From assembly GCA_016290695.1 (NCBI GenBank), contig JAEEUX010000117.1:1-7755 (forward strand): 7,755 nucleotides of DNA. Reading direction: 5' to 3'. How positions within the stretch are numbered: the stretch's first letter is position 1; the number at the start of each line of letters is the position of its first letter. Under the pieces are notes generated by a model that searched no databases, had not been told where the DNA came from, and saw nothing but the letters and a program-made list of their open reading frames with translations. The stretch comes from Oscillospiraceae bacterium (GTDB lineage: Bacteria; Bacillota; Clostridia; Oscillospirales; Oscillospiraceae). The translations under genes and the position numbers were made by a program. This document shows positions 1-5,330 of the stretch, piece by piece.

Positions 1-20
1 AAAATGATTAAACCCGCAAA

Positions 21-44
21 GGGAAGCTGCCTGAGCAGCTTCCC
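21..44. repeat. Inverted repeat, near-copy of the terminator at 202-232
   Basis: A perfect 10-bp stem (21-30 with 35-44) closes a 4-nt CTGA loop. The stem sequence GGGAAGCTGC recurs at 205-214, and the flanking bases 2-47 and 181-232 also resemble each other (both have ATGATT followed by CCCG before the stem). It could be the terminator of a gene left of the window or the end of a preceding repeat unit. It has no long T-run on either strand, so termination is only a guess. Confidence 0.65.
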
Positions 45-47
45 CTT

Positions 48-183
48 GCGCGCGGCGGTCTTGCCGCCGCGCTTCAAACGAGACCCGCTGCGCTGGGCTC
101 TCGTTTGAGAACTCGCGCTAATCGCCTCGTTGGTCGGCGCGAGGGGCAAGTGTTTTTGCCGAGGACAAGCGGCGTCAAAAACA
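48..183. repeat. Chain of four consecutive inverted repeats between two matching hairpins
   Basis: Four stems follow each other almost without gaps. The first is 50-58 with 64-72 (9 bp, GC-only, 5-nt loop). The second is 74-83 with 99-108 (10 bp, perfect, with an inner CCC/GGG pairing at 84-86 and 95-97). The third is 112-118 with 137-143 (7 bp). The fourth is 151-158 with 176-183 (8 bp, with an inner GCCG/CGGC pairing at 158-161 and 170-173). A competing small stem, 145-149 with 156-160, would exclude the last one. There is no convincing coding frame. The structure suggests a folded RNA or a palindromic intergenic repeat (MITE/REP-like). Which of these it is cannot be decided from one copy. 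Confidence 0.6.
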
Positions 184-201
184 TGATTCAGAAACAGCCC
201 G

Positions 202-232
202 AAAGGGAAGCTGCCTAAAGCAGCTTCCCTTT
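202..232 (-). terminator. Rho-independent-like terminator after the BMP gene
   Basis: A 13-bp perfect stem (202-214 with 220-232) has a 5-nt loop and lies 24 nt beyond the stop codon of the BMP-family gene. AAA on one side and TTT on the other make it roughly symmetric, so it could act in both directions, although the T-tracts are short. It is also the right-hand copy of the repeated hairpin at 21-44. It may limit read-through into any transporter genes further left, or stabilise the 3' end of the lipoprotein mRNA. Confidence 0.7.
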
Positions 233-256
233 ATTGGTAAGTTTATGGTTTGTGTT

Positions 257-1585
257 TTAGTTGAGCTCGGTGATACCGTCTATTCTGATGTTGAAATAGG
301 GGGCGGAGCGGAAGAAAGACTCGGCGAAGTGACCGTCGGTAATTGCTTCAACGGTCTCGCCCTGATATACGAGGGTTACGCCGTTGGAGTAATCATAGTA
401 GGAAAGATCCTCGAGGCAGCTCGTGAGGTGGCCTGCATCGTCGGTGAGAACAGTGCAGAATACCTGTTCCTTGGAGACGGTGAAGTTATTAACGTCGAAG
501 ACGTTGAGAGTGCCGGCCTTGAGAGCGTTTTCAACCTCGGTGACCTTCTCGGAGGTTCCTGCCGCGCAGGACTTGCCGAGCGGAGTGATGGTGACGGCGC
601 CCTGATCGAAGCCCTCAGCCCAGTCGGTCTTGATGGAGCCGCCGTTTATAAGGGTCTCGAAAGCGTACTTATAATATACGGACCATACGTTGCCGGCAGA
701 GGTAAGAGCGGCGTTGGGAGCGACATCGAGCATATCGACGTTGTAGCCTACGCTGTAAACGACGGTACCGTTCTGGAGAGCGGCTTCGCAAGCGGAGGGA
801 GCGCCGGTAGAGTCGGCATGCTGGCCGATGATAACACAGCCGTCGGAAATAAGCTGCTCGGCAGCGGCGGCCTCGGCGTCAACGTTGAACCAGGACTGGG
901 TGTAGTAAACTTCCATGGAAACGTTTTCGACAACGCTCTTAACGCCGAGATAGAAGGCTGTGTAGCCGGAAACGACCTCAGCATAATTGAAAGCGCCGAC
1001 ATAGCCGATCTTGGCGTTGCCGTCGGCGTCGTAGTTGGAGTCAGTGAGCTTGCCGTCAGCAATGAGCTCAGCCAGCTTCATGCCGGCAACGACGCCGGAA
1101 ACGTAACGGGACTCATAAACCTCAGTGAAAGCGTTGTGGAGGTTGGGGCTGCCGCAGATGGCGGCAAAGTCACCGGTCATGGAGACGAAGGGAACGTCGG
1201 GATATCTTGCGGCGGCCTGAGCCATGTAGTCCTGATGGCCGTAGCTGTTAGAGATGATGAGGTTGCACTCGTCGTTCTCAATGAGCTCGACAGCGGTATC
1301 ATAGCAGGCGGAGGACTCTGCGACGAAATACTTCCAGATGATCTGATCGTCGCTCATGTTGAGAGCCTTCTGAGCATCGGTGATGCCGTTCATGTGAGCG
1401 AGGGTGTAGCCCTCGGTTTCATCACCGATGAGGATGACGCCGACCTTGAGCTTAGAGGCAGCGGCGGCGTTATTGGCATCGCCGTTGTCCGCGCTGCCGT
1501 TATCTGTGGGGGCATTGTTTCCACCGCAGGCTGCGAGCGAGAAAACCATCGCAAGAACAAGCAGAATTACCAAGACTTTTTTCAT
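257..1585 (-). CDS. BMP-family ABC transporter substrate-binding lipoprotein
   Basis: 442 residues. The N-terminus is a lipoprotein signal peptide: two lysines, a hydrophobic core, then lipobox LAAC with the lipidated cysteine at residue 20. A low-complexity Asn/Asp/Gly/Ala linker follows to about residue 44, so the mature protein is tethered outside the membrane. Residues 46-350 match the basic membrane protein (BMP/PnrA/Med) periplasmic-binding fold: KVGVILIGD with a later AHMNG (47-67), YVSGVVAG (161-168), IGYVGAFN (193-200), QSWFNVD (230-236), QHADSTG (255-261) and an APNAALTS stretch (289-296). The AHxxG start resembles the Med-like branch more than the GGxxDKSFN branch. Family members bind nucleosides or related small molecules for an ABC importer; the ligand here cannot be read. 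A C-terminal tail of about 70 residues ends in SAPYFNIRIDGITELN. The start is backed by AGGAG 10 nt upstream. No ATPase or permease gene is in the window, and a terminator follows directly. Confidence 0.9.
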   Translation of the reverse strand: MKKVLVILLVLAMVFSLAACGGNNAPTDNGSADNGDANNAAAASKLKVGVILIGDETEGYTLAHMNGITDAQKALNMSDDQIIWKYFVAESSACYDTAVELIENDECNLIISNSYGHQDYMAQAAARYPDVPFVSMTGDFAAICGSPNLHNAFTEVYESRYVSGVVAGMKLAELIADGKLTDSNYDADGNAKIGYVGAFNYAEVVSGYTAFYLGVKSVVENVSMEVYYTQSWFNVDAEAAAAEQLISDGCVIIGQHADSTGAPSACEAALQNGTVVYSVGYNVDMLDVAPNAALTSAGNVWSVYYKYAFETLINGGSIKTDWAEGFDQGAVTITPLGKSCAAGTSEKVTEVENALKAGTLNVFDVNNFTVSKEQVFCTVLTDDAGHLTSCLEDLSYYDYSNGVTLVYQGETVEAITDGHFAESFFRSAPYFNIRIDGITELN

Positions 1586-1595
1586 AATGTATTCT

Positions 1596-1600
1596 CTCCT
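1596..1600 (-). promoter_or_regulatory. Ribosome binding site of the BMP gene
   Basis: AGGAG on the minus strand lies 10 nt before the ATG at 1585. It fixes the start that yields a complete lipoprotein signal peptide. Confidence 0.8.
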
Positions 1601-1610
1601 GTTTTAAATT

Positions 1611-1636
1611 TTGCGTTTTATACTTCCAAAACGCAA
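1611..1636 (-). promoter_or_regulatory. Leader hairpin just upstream of the BMP RBS
   Basis: A perfect 9-bp inverted repeat, TTGCGTTTT at 1611-1619 and AAAACGCAA at 1628-1636, surrounds an 8-nt loop. It lies in the predicted untranslated leader, 10 nt before the RBS. There is no T-run after it, so it does not look like an attenuator. It could be an operator or an mRNA structure affecting translation or stability. Confidence 0.5.
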
Positions 1637-1637
1637 G

Positions 1638-1686
1638 ACCGCACTTTTTCCGTCTGAATAGGCAATAATTCAAGAAATCGTGCGGT
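1638..1686 (-). promoter_or_regulatory. Structured element at the 5' end of the BMP leader
   Basis: A perfect 7-bp stem (ACCGCAC and GTGCGGT on the transcript; 1680-1686 with 1638-1644) encloses 35 nt. Inside it a second 5-bp stem, TGAAT with ATTCA, can form around an 8-nt loop. The outer stem begins within a few bases of the predicted transcription start. The arrangement resembles a small cis-regulatory RNA, but I recognise no known riboswitch consensus in it; in particular the purine class is absent. Confidence 0.4.
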
Positions 1687-1694
1687 ATTGTTTT

Positions 1695-1723
1695 AGTATA
1701 ATAGAATAAAAGGCTTATTTCAA
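1695..1723 (-). promoter_or_regulatory. Sigma-A-type promoter of the BMP gene
   Basis: On the minus strand TTGAAA (1718-1723), a 17-nt spacer and TATACT (1695-1700) each match the consensus in five of six positions. The DNA upstream of the -35 (1724-1740) is very AT-rich and could act as an UP element. The expected start near 1688 gives a leader of about 100 nt containing the two stem structures described above. Confidence 0.7.
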
Positions 1724-1808
1724 GATTTATTGTTTTATTTGCTCAAATTCGTCAAAATTGCAAAACTTACGGTGAAAACGTTGCCTGAACTGGTAATAAT
1801 TTACGAAA

Positions 1809-1838
1809 CGTAGCTGCGGCAATTATACCGCAGCTACG
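1809..1838 (-). terminator. Terminator after the SLH remnant
   Basis: An 11-bp perfect stem (1809-1819 with 1828-1838) has an 8-nt loop and lies 27 nt after the stop of the SLH fragment. The bases that follow on the minus strand are T-rich (TTTCGTAAATTATT) but not a clean T-run. It probably ended transcription of the intact ancestor gene and now insulates the BMP promoter. Confidence 0.65.
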
Positions 1839-1865
1839 CTTGAATTATTATATTAGCTCGCCGGC

Positions 1866-2192
1866 TTACATCTGCATGAAGCGCATGAGCATCGTAGCGG
1901 CTTCGCCTCTGTTGGCGTTGCCTGCCGGGGCGAGGGTGGTCGCCGTGTGGCCGGTGATGATACCGGCGGCGTTTTCGGTGCTGATGTCGCCGAGCTTGTC
2001 GGCGATGGCTTCCTTAACACCCGCGTCCTCGACGCTCTTTTCGGAGATGGATATTTCTACGTTCGCGCCGCCCGCCTGCTCGGCTATCTCCGCGAGAGTG
2101 TCGTTCGGCAGCTCGAGAGCGCCGGTTTTGGTCTCAACAACGAGCGCCGCGCCGGGACGGTTTGCTTCCGAACCGCATTGCTGCCGACAAAA
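1866..2192 (-). pseudogene. C-terminal remnant of an SLH-domain surface protein
   Basis: An open frame of 108 codons runs from just after an in-frame TAA (2193-2195) to a TAA at 1866-1868. It has no ATG, GTG or TTG except methionines in its last ten residues, so it cannot start translation normally. It reads first as a typical surface-protein segment (AALVVETKTGALELPNDTL, then GGANVEISISE). It ends in GIITGHTATTLAPAG and NRGEAATMLMRFMQM, which matches the second half of an SLH domain, the module that anchors S-layer and other surface proteins to cell-wall polymers. The first half of that SLH domain and everything before the preceding module are missing. This points to 5' truncation plus a probable internal deletion. 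A good terminator follows, as expected for the end of a former gene. SLH identity is a motif judgement; the absence of a start is directly visible. Confidence 0.72.
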
Positions 2193-2204
2193 TTATTAAT
2201 AATT
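2191..2204. promoter_or_regulatory. 14-bp AT-only perfect palindrome upstream of the lipoprotein promoter
   Basis: AATTATTAATAATT is its own reverse complement. It ends 15 nt before the proposed -35 of the plus-strand lipoprotein gene, where an activator site could sit. AT-only palindromes also arise by chance in AT-rich spacers. Confidence 0.25.
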
Positions 2205-2219
2205 ACTGCGCGGAATGAT

Positions 2220-2249
2220 TTGCTTTTGCTTCGCTGTTTGTTGTATAAT
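2220..2249 (+). promoter_or_regulatory. Probable sigma-A promoter of the large lipoprotein gene
   Basis: A perfect TATAAT (2244-2249) is preceded by a weak TTGCTT (2220-2225) at 18 nt. Transcription starting near 2256 would give a leader of about 95 nt. The leader holds one small hairpin (2285-2289 with 2293-2297, loop TGA) of unknown relevance. The -10 is convincing and the -35 is tentative. Confidence 0.55.
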
Positions 2250-2337
2250 AGTCTGAGATATCTATACATTAAAATGCTGTTTTCCCCGCTGAGCGGGAAC
2301 CACAAAAACAAGCGAAAATACTGCGCGATTTTGGCTT

Positions 2338-2343
2338 AAGGAG
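2338..2343 (+). promoter_or_regulatory. Ribosome binding site deciding the start at 2352
   Basis: AAGGAG lies only 2 nt before the ATG at 2346 but 8 nt before the ATG at 2352. The second spacing is the normal one, so translation most likely begins at 2352, two residues inside the longest frame. Confidence 0.75.
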
Positions 2344-2351
2344 AAATGAAA

Positions 2352-4472
2352 ATGAAAAAGATCGTATCAACATTACTAGCCGCGCTGTTCATTTTATGCG
2401 CGTTTGCCGGTTGCGGAGGCGATAAGCCGGCTGCTCCAGAGGCTTCACCGGAGGCGTCGCCTGATGCGGCTCCCGTTTCCTCTGAGGCGGCTGCGCCTGC
2501 CGGGCCGTTTTCGCCCGAGGGCAGCGTTATATTTGAGAAGGACGGCGTGAAGGTGACTACCGCGGGCCTTGACTATGACCCGACCTCCGGGAACGATGAC
2601 ACCATCATATGGGTCGACATCGAGAACGCAAGCTCGAAGGAGGTCTGCCTCGGCGTCGATAACGGAGCCATAAACGGCTTCATGGGCAGCGTCCTGCTCA
2701 TGGACTTTCAAATGGAGGACGGCGAGTATTACGGCGCGGACAGCAACACTACCCTCGTGCTTCCCGCCGAAAGCAGCGGCCGCTACGCCCTCGGTTACTA
2801 CAAACATGGCGACCCGAAGGTCGACCTCGACACGCTCGCGGAGCTTGAATTCTGCTTCACCTTCGCGGAGGACGAGTCCTCCTGGCCGAACTACTATTCC
2901 GAGCCTGTCGTCATCAAAACAGGTGAGACAGTTGCGCCTGTGGACATAACGAAACTCGGCGAAACCGTGATAGACAATGACGAGCTTCTTCTGGTTATCG
3001 GCGATCAGGACTATGACGAATGGTTCGGACCTTACATATATATTTATACCCTGAATAAAACTGATAAATATATTGGCCTCACCTCCGATGCCGCAGAGGT
3101 TGACGGCATCGTCTGCGATTACATGTATTACGGCGACGCTATCGCCCCCGGGAAGCGTTCCGACTGCACCCTGAGCTTCGACGGCGACGCGCGCGAGCTG
3201 AAGGGCTTTGAAAAGCTCACGCTGAACCTTTCCTACACGACGGCGGACACGCGCGACGCGCTCGATCCGAACGCCCTTACGGCGCTTGACCCGATATCCG
3301 TGAGCTACCCGCCGCAGCTTTGGGGCACATACTCAAACGGCGGCATAAAGCTCGAAATAAAGCCGAAGATCAACGAACTCGTCGCAGTTGAAGTCCCGGA
3401 AAACGACGCGCAAGGCCTCCTTTTCAGCGTCACCGAGAAGGCTTCACGCGAGGCGGCGGACTATGACGGCGCAGGCTGGCTCTTCTCGATAGCGAAGATA
3501 AGCGAGGCCGAGCTCCATGAAAGACTCTGCCGTGATATGACGGGCCAGGAGGTCTTTGCCAAGGATGCCGAGGGCAATTATTACATCTATTACCACCCGA
3601 CAGATGTGCGCTACTTCCGCGCAACGACAGAGGAAATGATGCGCGATCAGGATCAGTGGACCATGCTCTGCCGGTGGGCGGAGGATATGCGCTACAGCTT
3701 GCTCGACTCTAACGGCCTTGAGTACGTTTCCTACGACGATTCCGAGGTGAGCATGTTAGTCGCGCGAGCTGCATGGGGCGAGGGAGTGAACGCGACGCTG
3801 AGCACGACGGAGTACGGCCCCGTGCCCATCGCGGGCGTTGACGGAGAAAAGTACGCCGACTTTGTCCTTCAGGGCTATTTTGAATATGCCGGGCCCGACG
3901 TCGAGACTCCGGACGGCGAATACATTGTTCTGAACTTCCCGGAGGACAATGTTCGCGTCGATTTCTTCCGCGGAGAGCCTTCCGTAGCCCGCATAGTTTC
4001 CAGCGACACAGAGACTCTCTATCAGGCGGTATGGACGGATGACAACATCAGCTATGCCGACGCCATGCTCGGCTGGTATTACGCGGCCTGCGAGAAGGCG
4101 GGCGTGAAGGAAGAGGACACGAGCCTTGATAAATTCCTCGGCGACTGGCATGAGCAGATTGCCGGACGCGGCATGATAAGCGTGGAAAAAAGCGTCGCTC
4201 CCGGCGCCGCTAAGATATATGCCAGATGGCCCGACAGCGCTGCCGTGATTTATGAATGGGAGCTCGTCGCGTTCCTCGACGAGGACGGAAGCCTGCGCTA
4301 TGAAAACGGGCATATGACCGTCACCGAATATGACGAAAACGGCGATAGCTGGATAAACGACGAAAGCTACGAAGAAAACGGGTATTTCTATATCGGCAGC
4401 GCGGGCGAGCTTATATGGCACGACGATACGGTTGAGGACAGCATGAACAACGAGGATGTTTTCGTCCACTGA
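2352..4472 (+). CDS. Large multidomain lipoprotein of unknown function
   Basis: 706 residues from the start favoured by the RBS. A lysine-rich N-terminus and hydrophobic core lead to lipobox FAGC with the lipidated cysteine at residue 21. A Pro/Ala/Ser/Glu-rich linker with a repeated EASP follows (about 22-54). Two beta-rich, Ig-like segments (about 57-191 and 205-320) appear to be diverged copies: each has a charged start, a hydrophobic strand pattern with a conserved Asn/Lys turn (ENASSKEVCL in one, LNKTDKYIGL in the other), and a Pro-x-Ser or Pro-Gly motif. A central region (about 330-580) contains TGQEVFAKDAEGNYYIYYHP and a Trp-rich helical stretch. The last 110 residues begin FLGDWHEQIAGRGMISV and run through ARWPDSAAVIYEWEL, resembling the lipocalin-like tail repeats common in gut Clostridia lipoproteins. 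It is a single-gene unit with its own promoter and terminator. No catalytic motif was identified, so ligand binding or envelope sensing is only a guess. Confidence 0.85.
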   Translation: MKKIVSTLLAALFILCAFAGCGGDKPAAPEASPEASPDAAPVSSEAAAPAGPFSPEGSVIFEKDGVKVTTAGLDYDPTSGNDDTIIWVDIENASSKEVCLGVDNGAINGFMGSVLLMDFQMEDGEYYGADSNTTLVLPAESSGRYALGYYKHGDPKVDLDTLAELEFCFTFAEDESSWPNYYSEPVVIKTGETVAPVDITKLGETVIDNDELLLVIGDQDYDEWFGPYIYIYTLNKTDKYIGLTSDAAEVDGIVCDYMYYGDAIAPGKRSDCTLSFDGDARELKGFEKLTLNLSYTTADTRDALDPNALTALDPISVSYPPQLWGTYSNGGIKLEIKPKINELVAVEVPENDAQGLLFSVTEKASREAADYDGAGWLFSIAKISEAELHERLCRDMTGQEVFAKDAEGNYYIYYHPTDVRYFRATTEEMMRDQDQWTMLCRWAEDMRYSLLDSNGLEYVSYDDSEVSMLVARAAWGEGVNATLSTTEYGPVPIAGVDGEKYADFVLQGYFEYAGPDVETPDGEYIVLNFPEDNVRVDFFRGEPSVARIVSSDTETLYQAVWTDDNISYADAMLGWYYAACEKAGVKEEDTSLDKFLGDWHEQIAGRGMISVEKSVAPGAAKIYARWPDSAAVIYEWELVAFLDEDGSLRYENGHMTVTEYDENGDSWINDESYEENGYFYIGSAGELIWHDDTVEDSMNNEDVFVH

Positions 4473-4492
4473 TTAACTAATTGAACAACAAA

Positions 4493-4538
4493 AAAGGGAT
4501 ATAGCGGGTAAAAAAATCCGCTATATCCCTTTGTTTTT
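4493..4538. terminator. Strong bidirectional rho-independent terminator
   Basis: A 15-bp perfect stem (4493-4507 with 4518-4532) has a 10-nt A-rich loop. On the plus strand GTTTTT follows (4533-4538), ending the lipoprotein transcript. On the minus strand the six As at 4490-4495 read as a T-run, ending the operon that arrives from the right. It lies midway between two converging genes. Confidence 0.9.
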
Positions 4539-4547
4539 GGCATAAAA

Positions 4548-5327
4548 TCAGTCCGCGCCCAAAATGTCGCGGTAAATGGCAAGGTCGCCATCCTTGAACA
4601 CGTTGAAAATCACCTTGACGGCGCTGCCGTTTGCGCGTTTCCAGTCCTTCACCGTTTTAACGGCGATTTCCGCCGCCTTGCGGTTGGGGAACATGAATAC
4701 CCCGGTGGAAATGCAGCAGAAGGCGATGCTCCCGCAGCCGTTTTCCGCGGCAAGGTCGAGGCAGGAGCGGTAGCAGGAGGCGAGCAGCTCGCAGTGCTCC
4801 TGCGTGAGCGCCCCGCTTACAATGGGGCCGACGGTATGGATCACATACTTGCAGGGCAGGTTATAGGCCGGGGTGATCTTGGCATGGCCGGTGGGCTCGG
4901 GGAAGCCCTGCGCGGCCATTATTTCGGCGCATTTAAGGCGGAGCTGAACGCCCGCATAGCTGTGGATGCAGTTGTCTATACAGTTGTGCAGCGGGTGGTA
5001 GCAGCCCGTCATGCCGCTGTTGGCCGCGTTCACGATGGCGTCGCAGCGAAGGAGCGTTATGTCGCCCTGCCAGATATACAGCCCGTCCTGAACGGGGCTG
5101 AGCGAGGCTATGTCGGTCACGCCTCTTTGGGCGATAACTTCTTTCAGATAATCGTCCTGCACGGCTAAAAATTCCGCGCTTATCGGGCGTGGCGGGCGGA
5201 CGTTAATCAGCGAACGCAGCATTTCGCGCTGCTCGCGTTCATTTCCGGGTATCGCAAGACCCTTATAGCGTTCCTCCTCGCCGAGCAGTGTTTTTATGAG
5301 GAAAATGCGTCTTTCAGCTTGCGTCAT
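4548..5327 (-). CDS. Zinc-type macrodomain protein, likely protein-ADP-ribose hydrolase
   Basis: 259 residues, a full-length match for the bacterial zinc-containing macrodomain family. A helical N-terminal extension (about 1-75) precedes the macrodomain. Visible motifs are QGDIT (87-91), IVNAANS (98-104), GCYHPLHNCIDN (108-119), GHAKITPAYNLPCKYVIHTVGP (147-168, key residues only given in part) and STGVFMFPN (207-215). In characterised relatives a Cys-His-Cys set in the GCxxPxHxC stretch binds the catalytic zinc; here that would be Cys109, His114 and Cys116, all present. Relatives remove ADP-ribose from modified proteins and often sit beside a sirtuin ADP-ribosyltransferase and a lipoyl-carrier protein, neither of which is visible here. 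The gene is last in its operon, 3 nt after the WYL regulator, with GGAG 8 nt before its ATG. It is cytoplasmic, with no signal sequence. Function is inferred from the family. Confidence 0.9.
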   Translation of the reverse strand: MTQAERRIFLIKTLLGEEERYKGLAIPGNEREQREMLRSLINVRPPRPISAEFLAVQDDYLKEVIAQRGVTDIASLSPVQDGLYIWQGDITLLRCDAIVNAANSGMTGCYHPLHNCIDNCIHSYAGVQLRLKCAEIMAAQGFPEPTGHAKITPAYNLPCKYVIHTVGPIVSGALTQEHCELLASCYRSCLDLAAENGCGSIAFCCISTGVFMFPNRKAAEIAVKTVKDWKRANGSAVKVIFNVFKDGDLAIYRDILGAD

Positions 5328-5330
5328 GCT

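Noticed and set aside
4..108. Small 34-codon frame starting in the hairpin block
   Set aside because: It has no RBS and its sequence is made of palindrome arms, so its length is explained by GC-rich repeats.
1..240. CRISPR array or tRNA cluster
   Set aside because: The repeats are dissimilar hairpins without regular spacers, and no cloverleaf could be drawn.
245..1657. Long plus-strand open frame opposite the BMP gene
   Set aside because: It is an antisense shadow of a gene with clear lipobox, family motifs, promoter and RBS; it has no RBS or recognisable domain.
1586..1694. Purine or other known riboswitch before the BMP gene
   Set aside because: The leader is structured, but none of the conserved core bases of the purine, preQ1, c-di-GMP, fluoride or guanidine classes I know could be found.
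3756..4469. Minus-strand open frame opposite the large lipoprotein gene
   Set aside because: No RBS or domain, and the plus strand has signal peptide, promoter and terminator.
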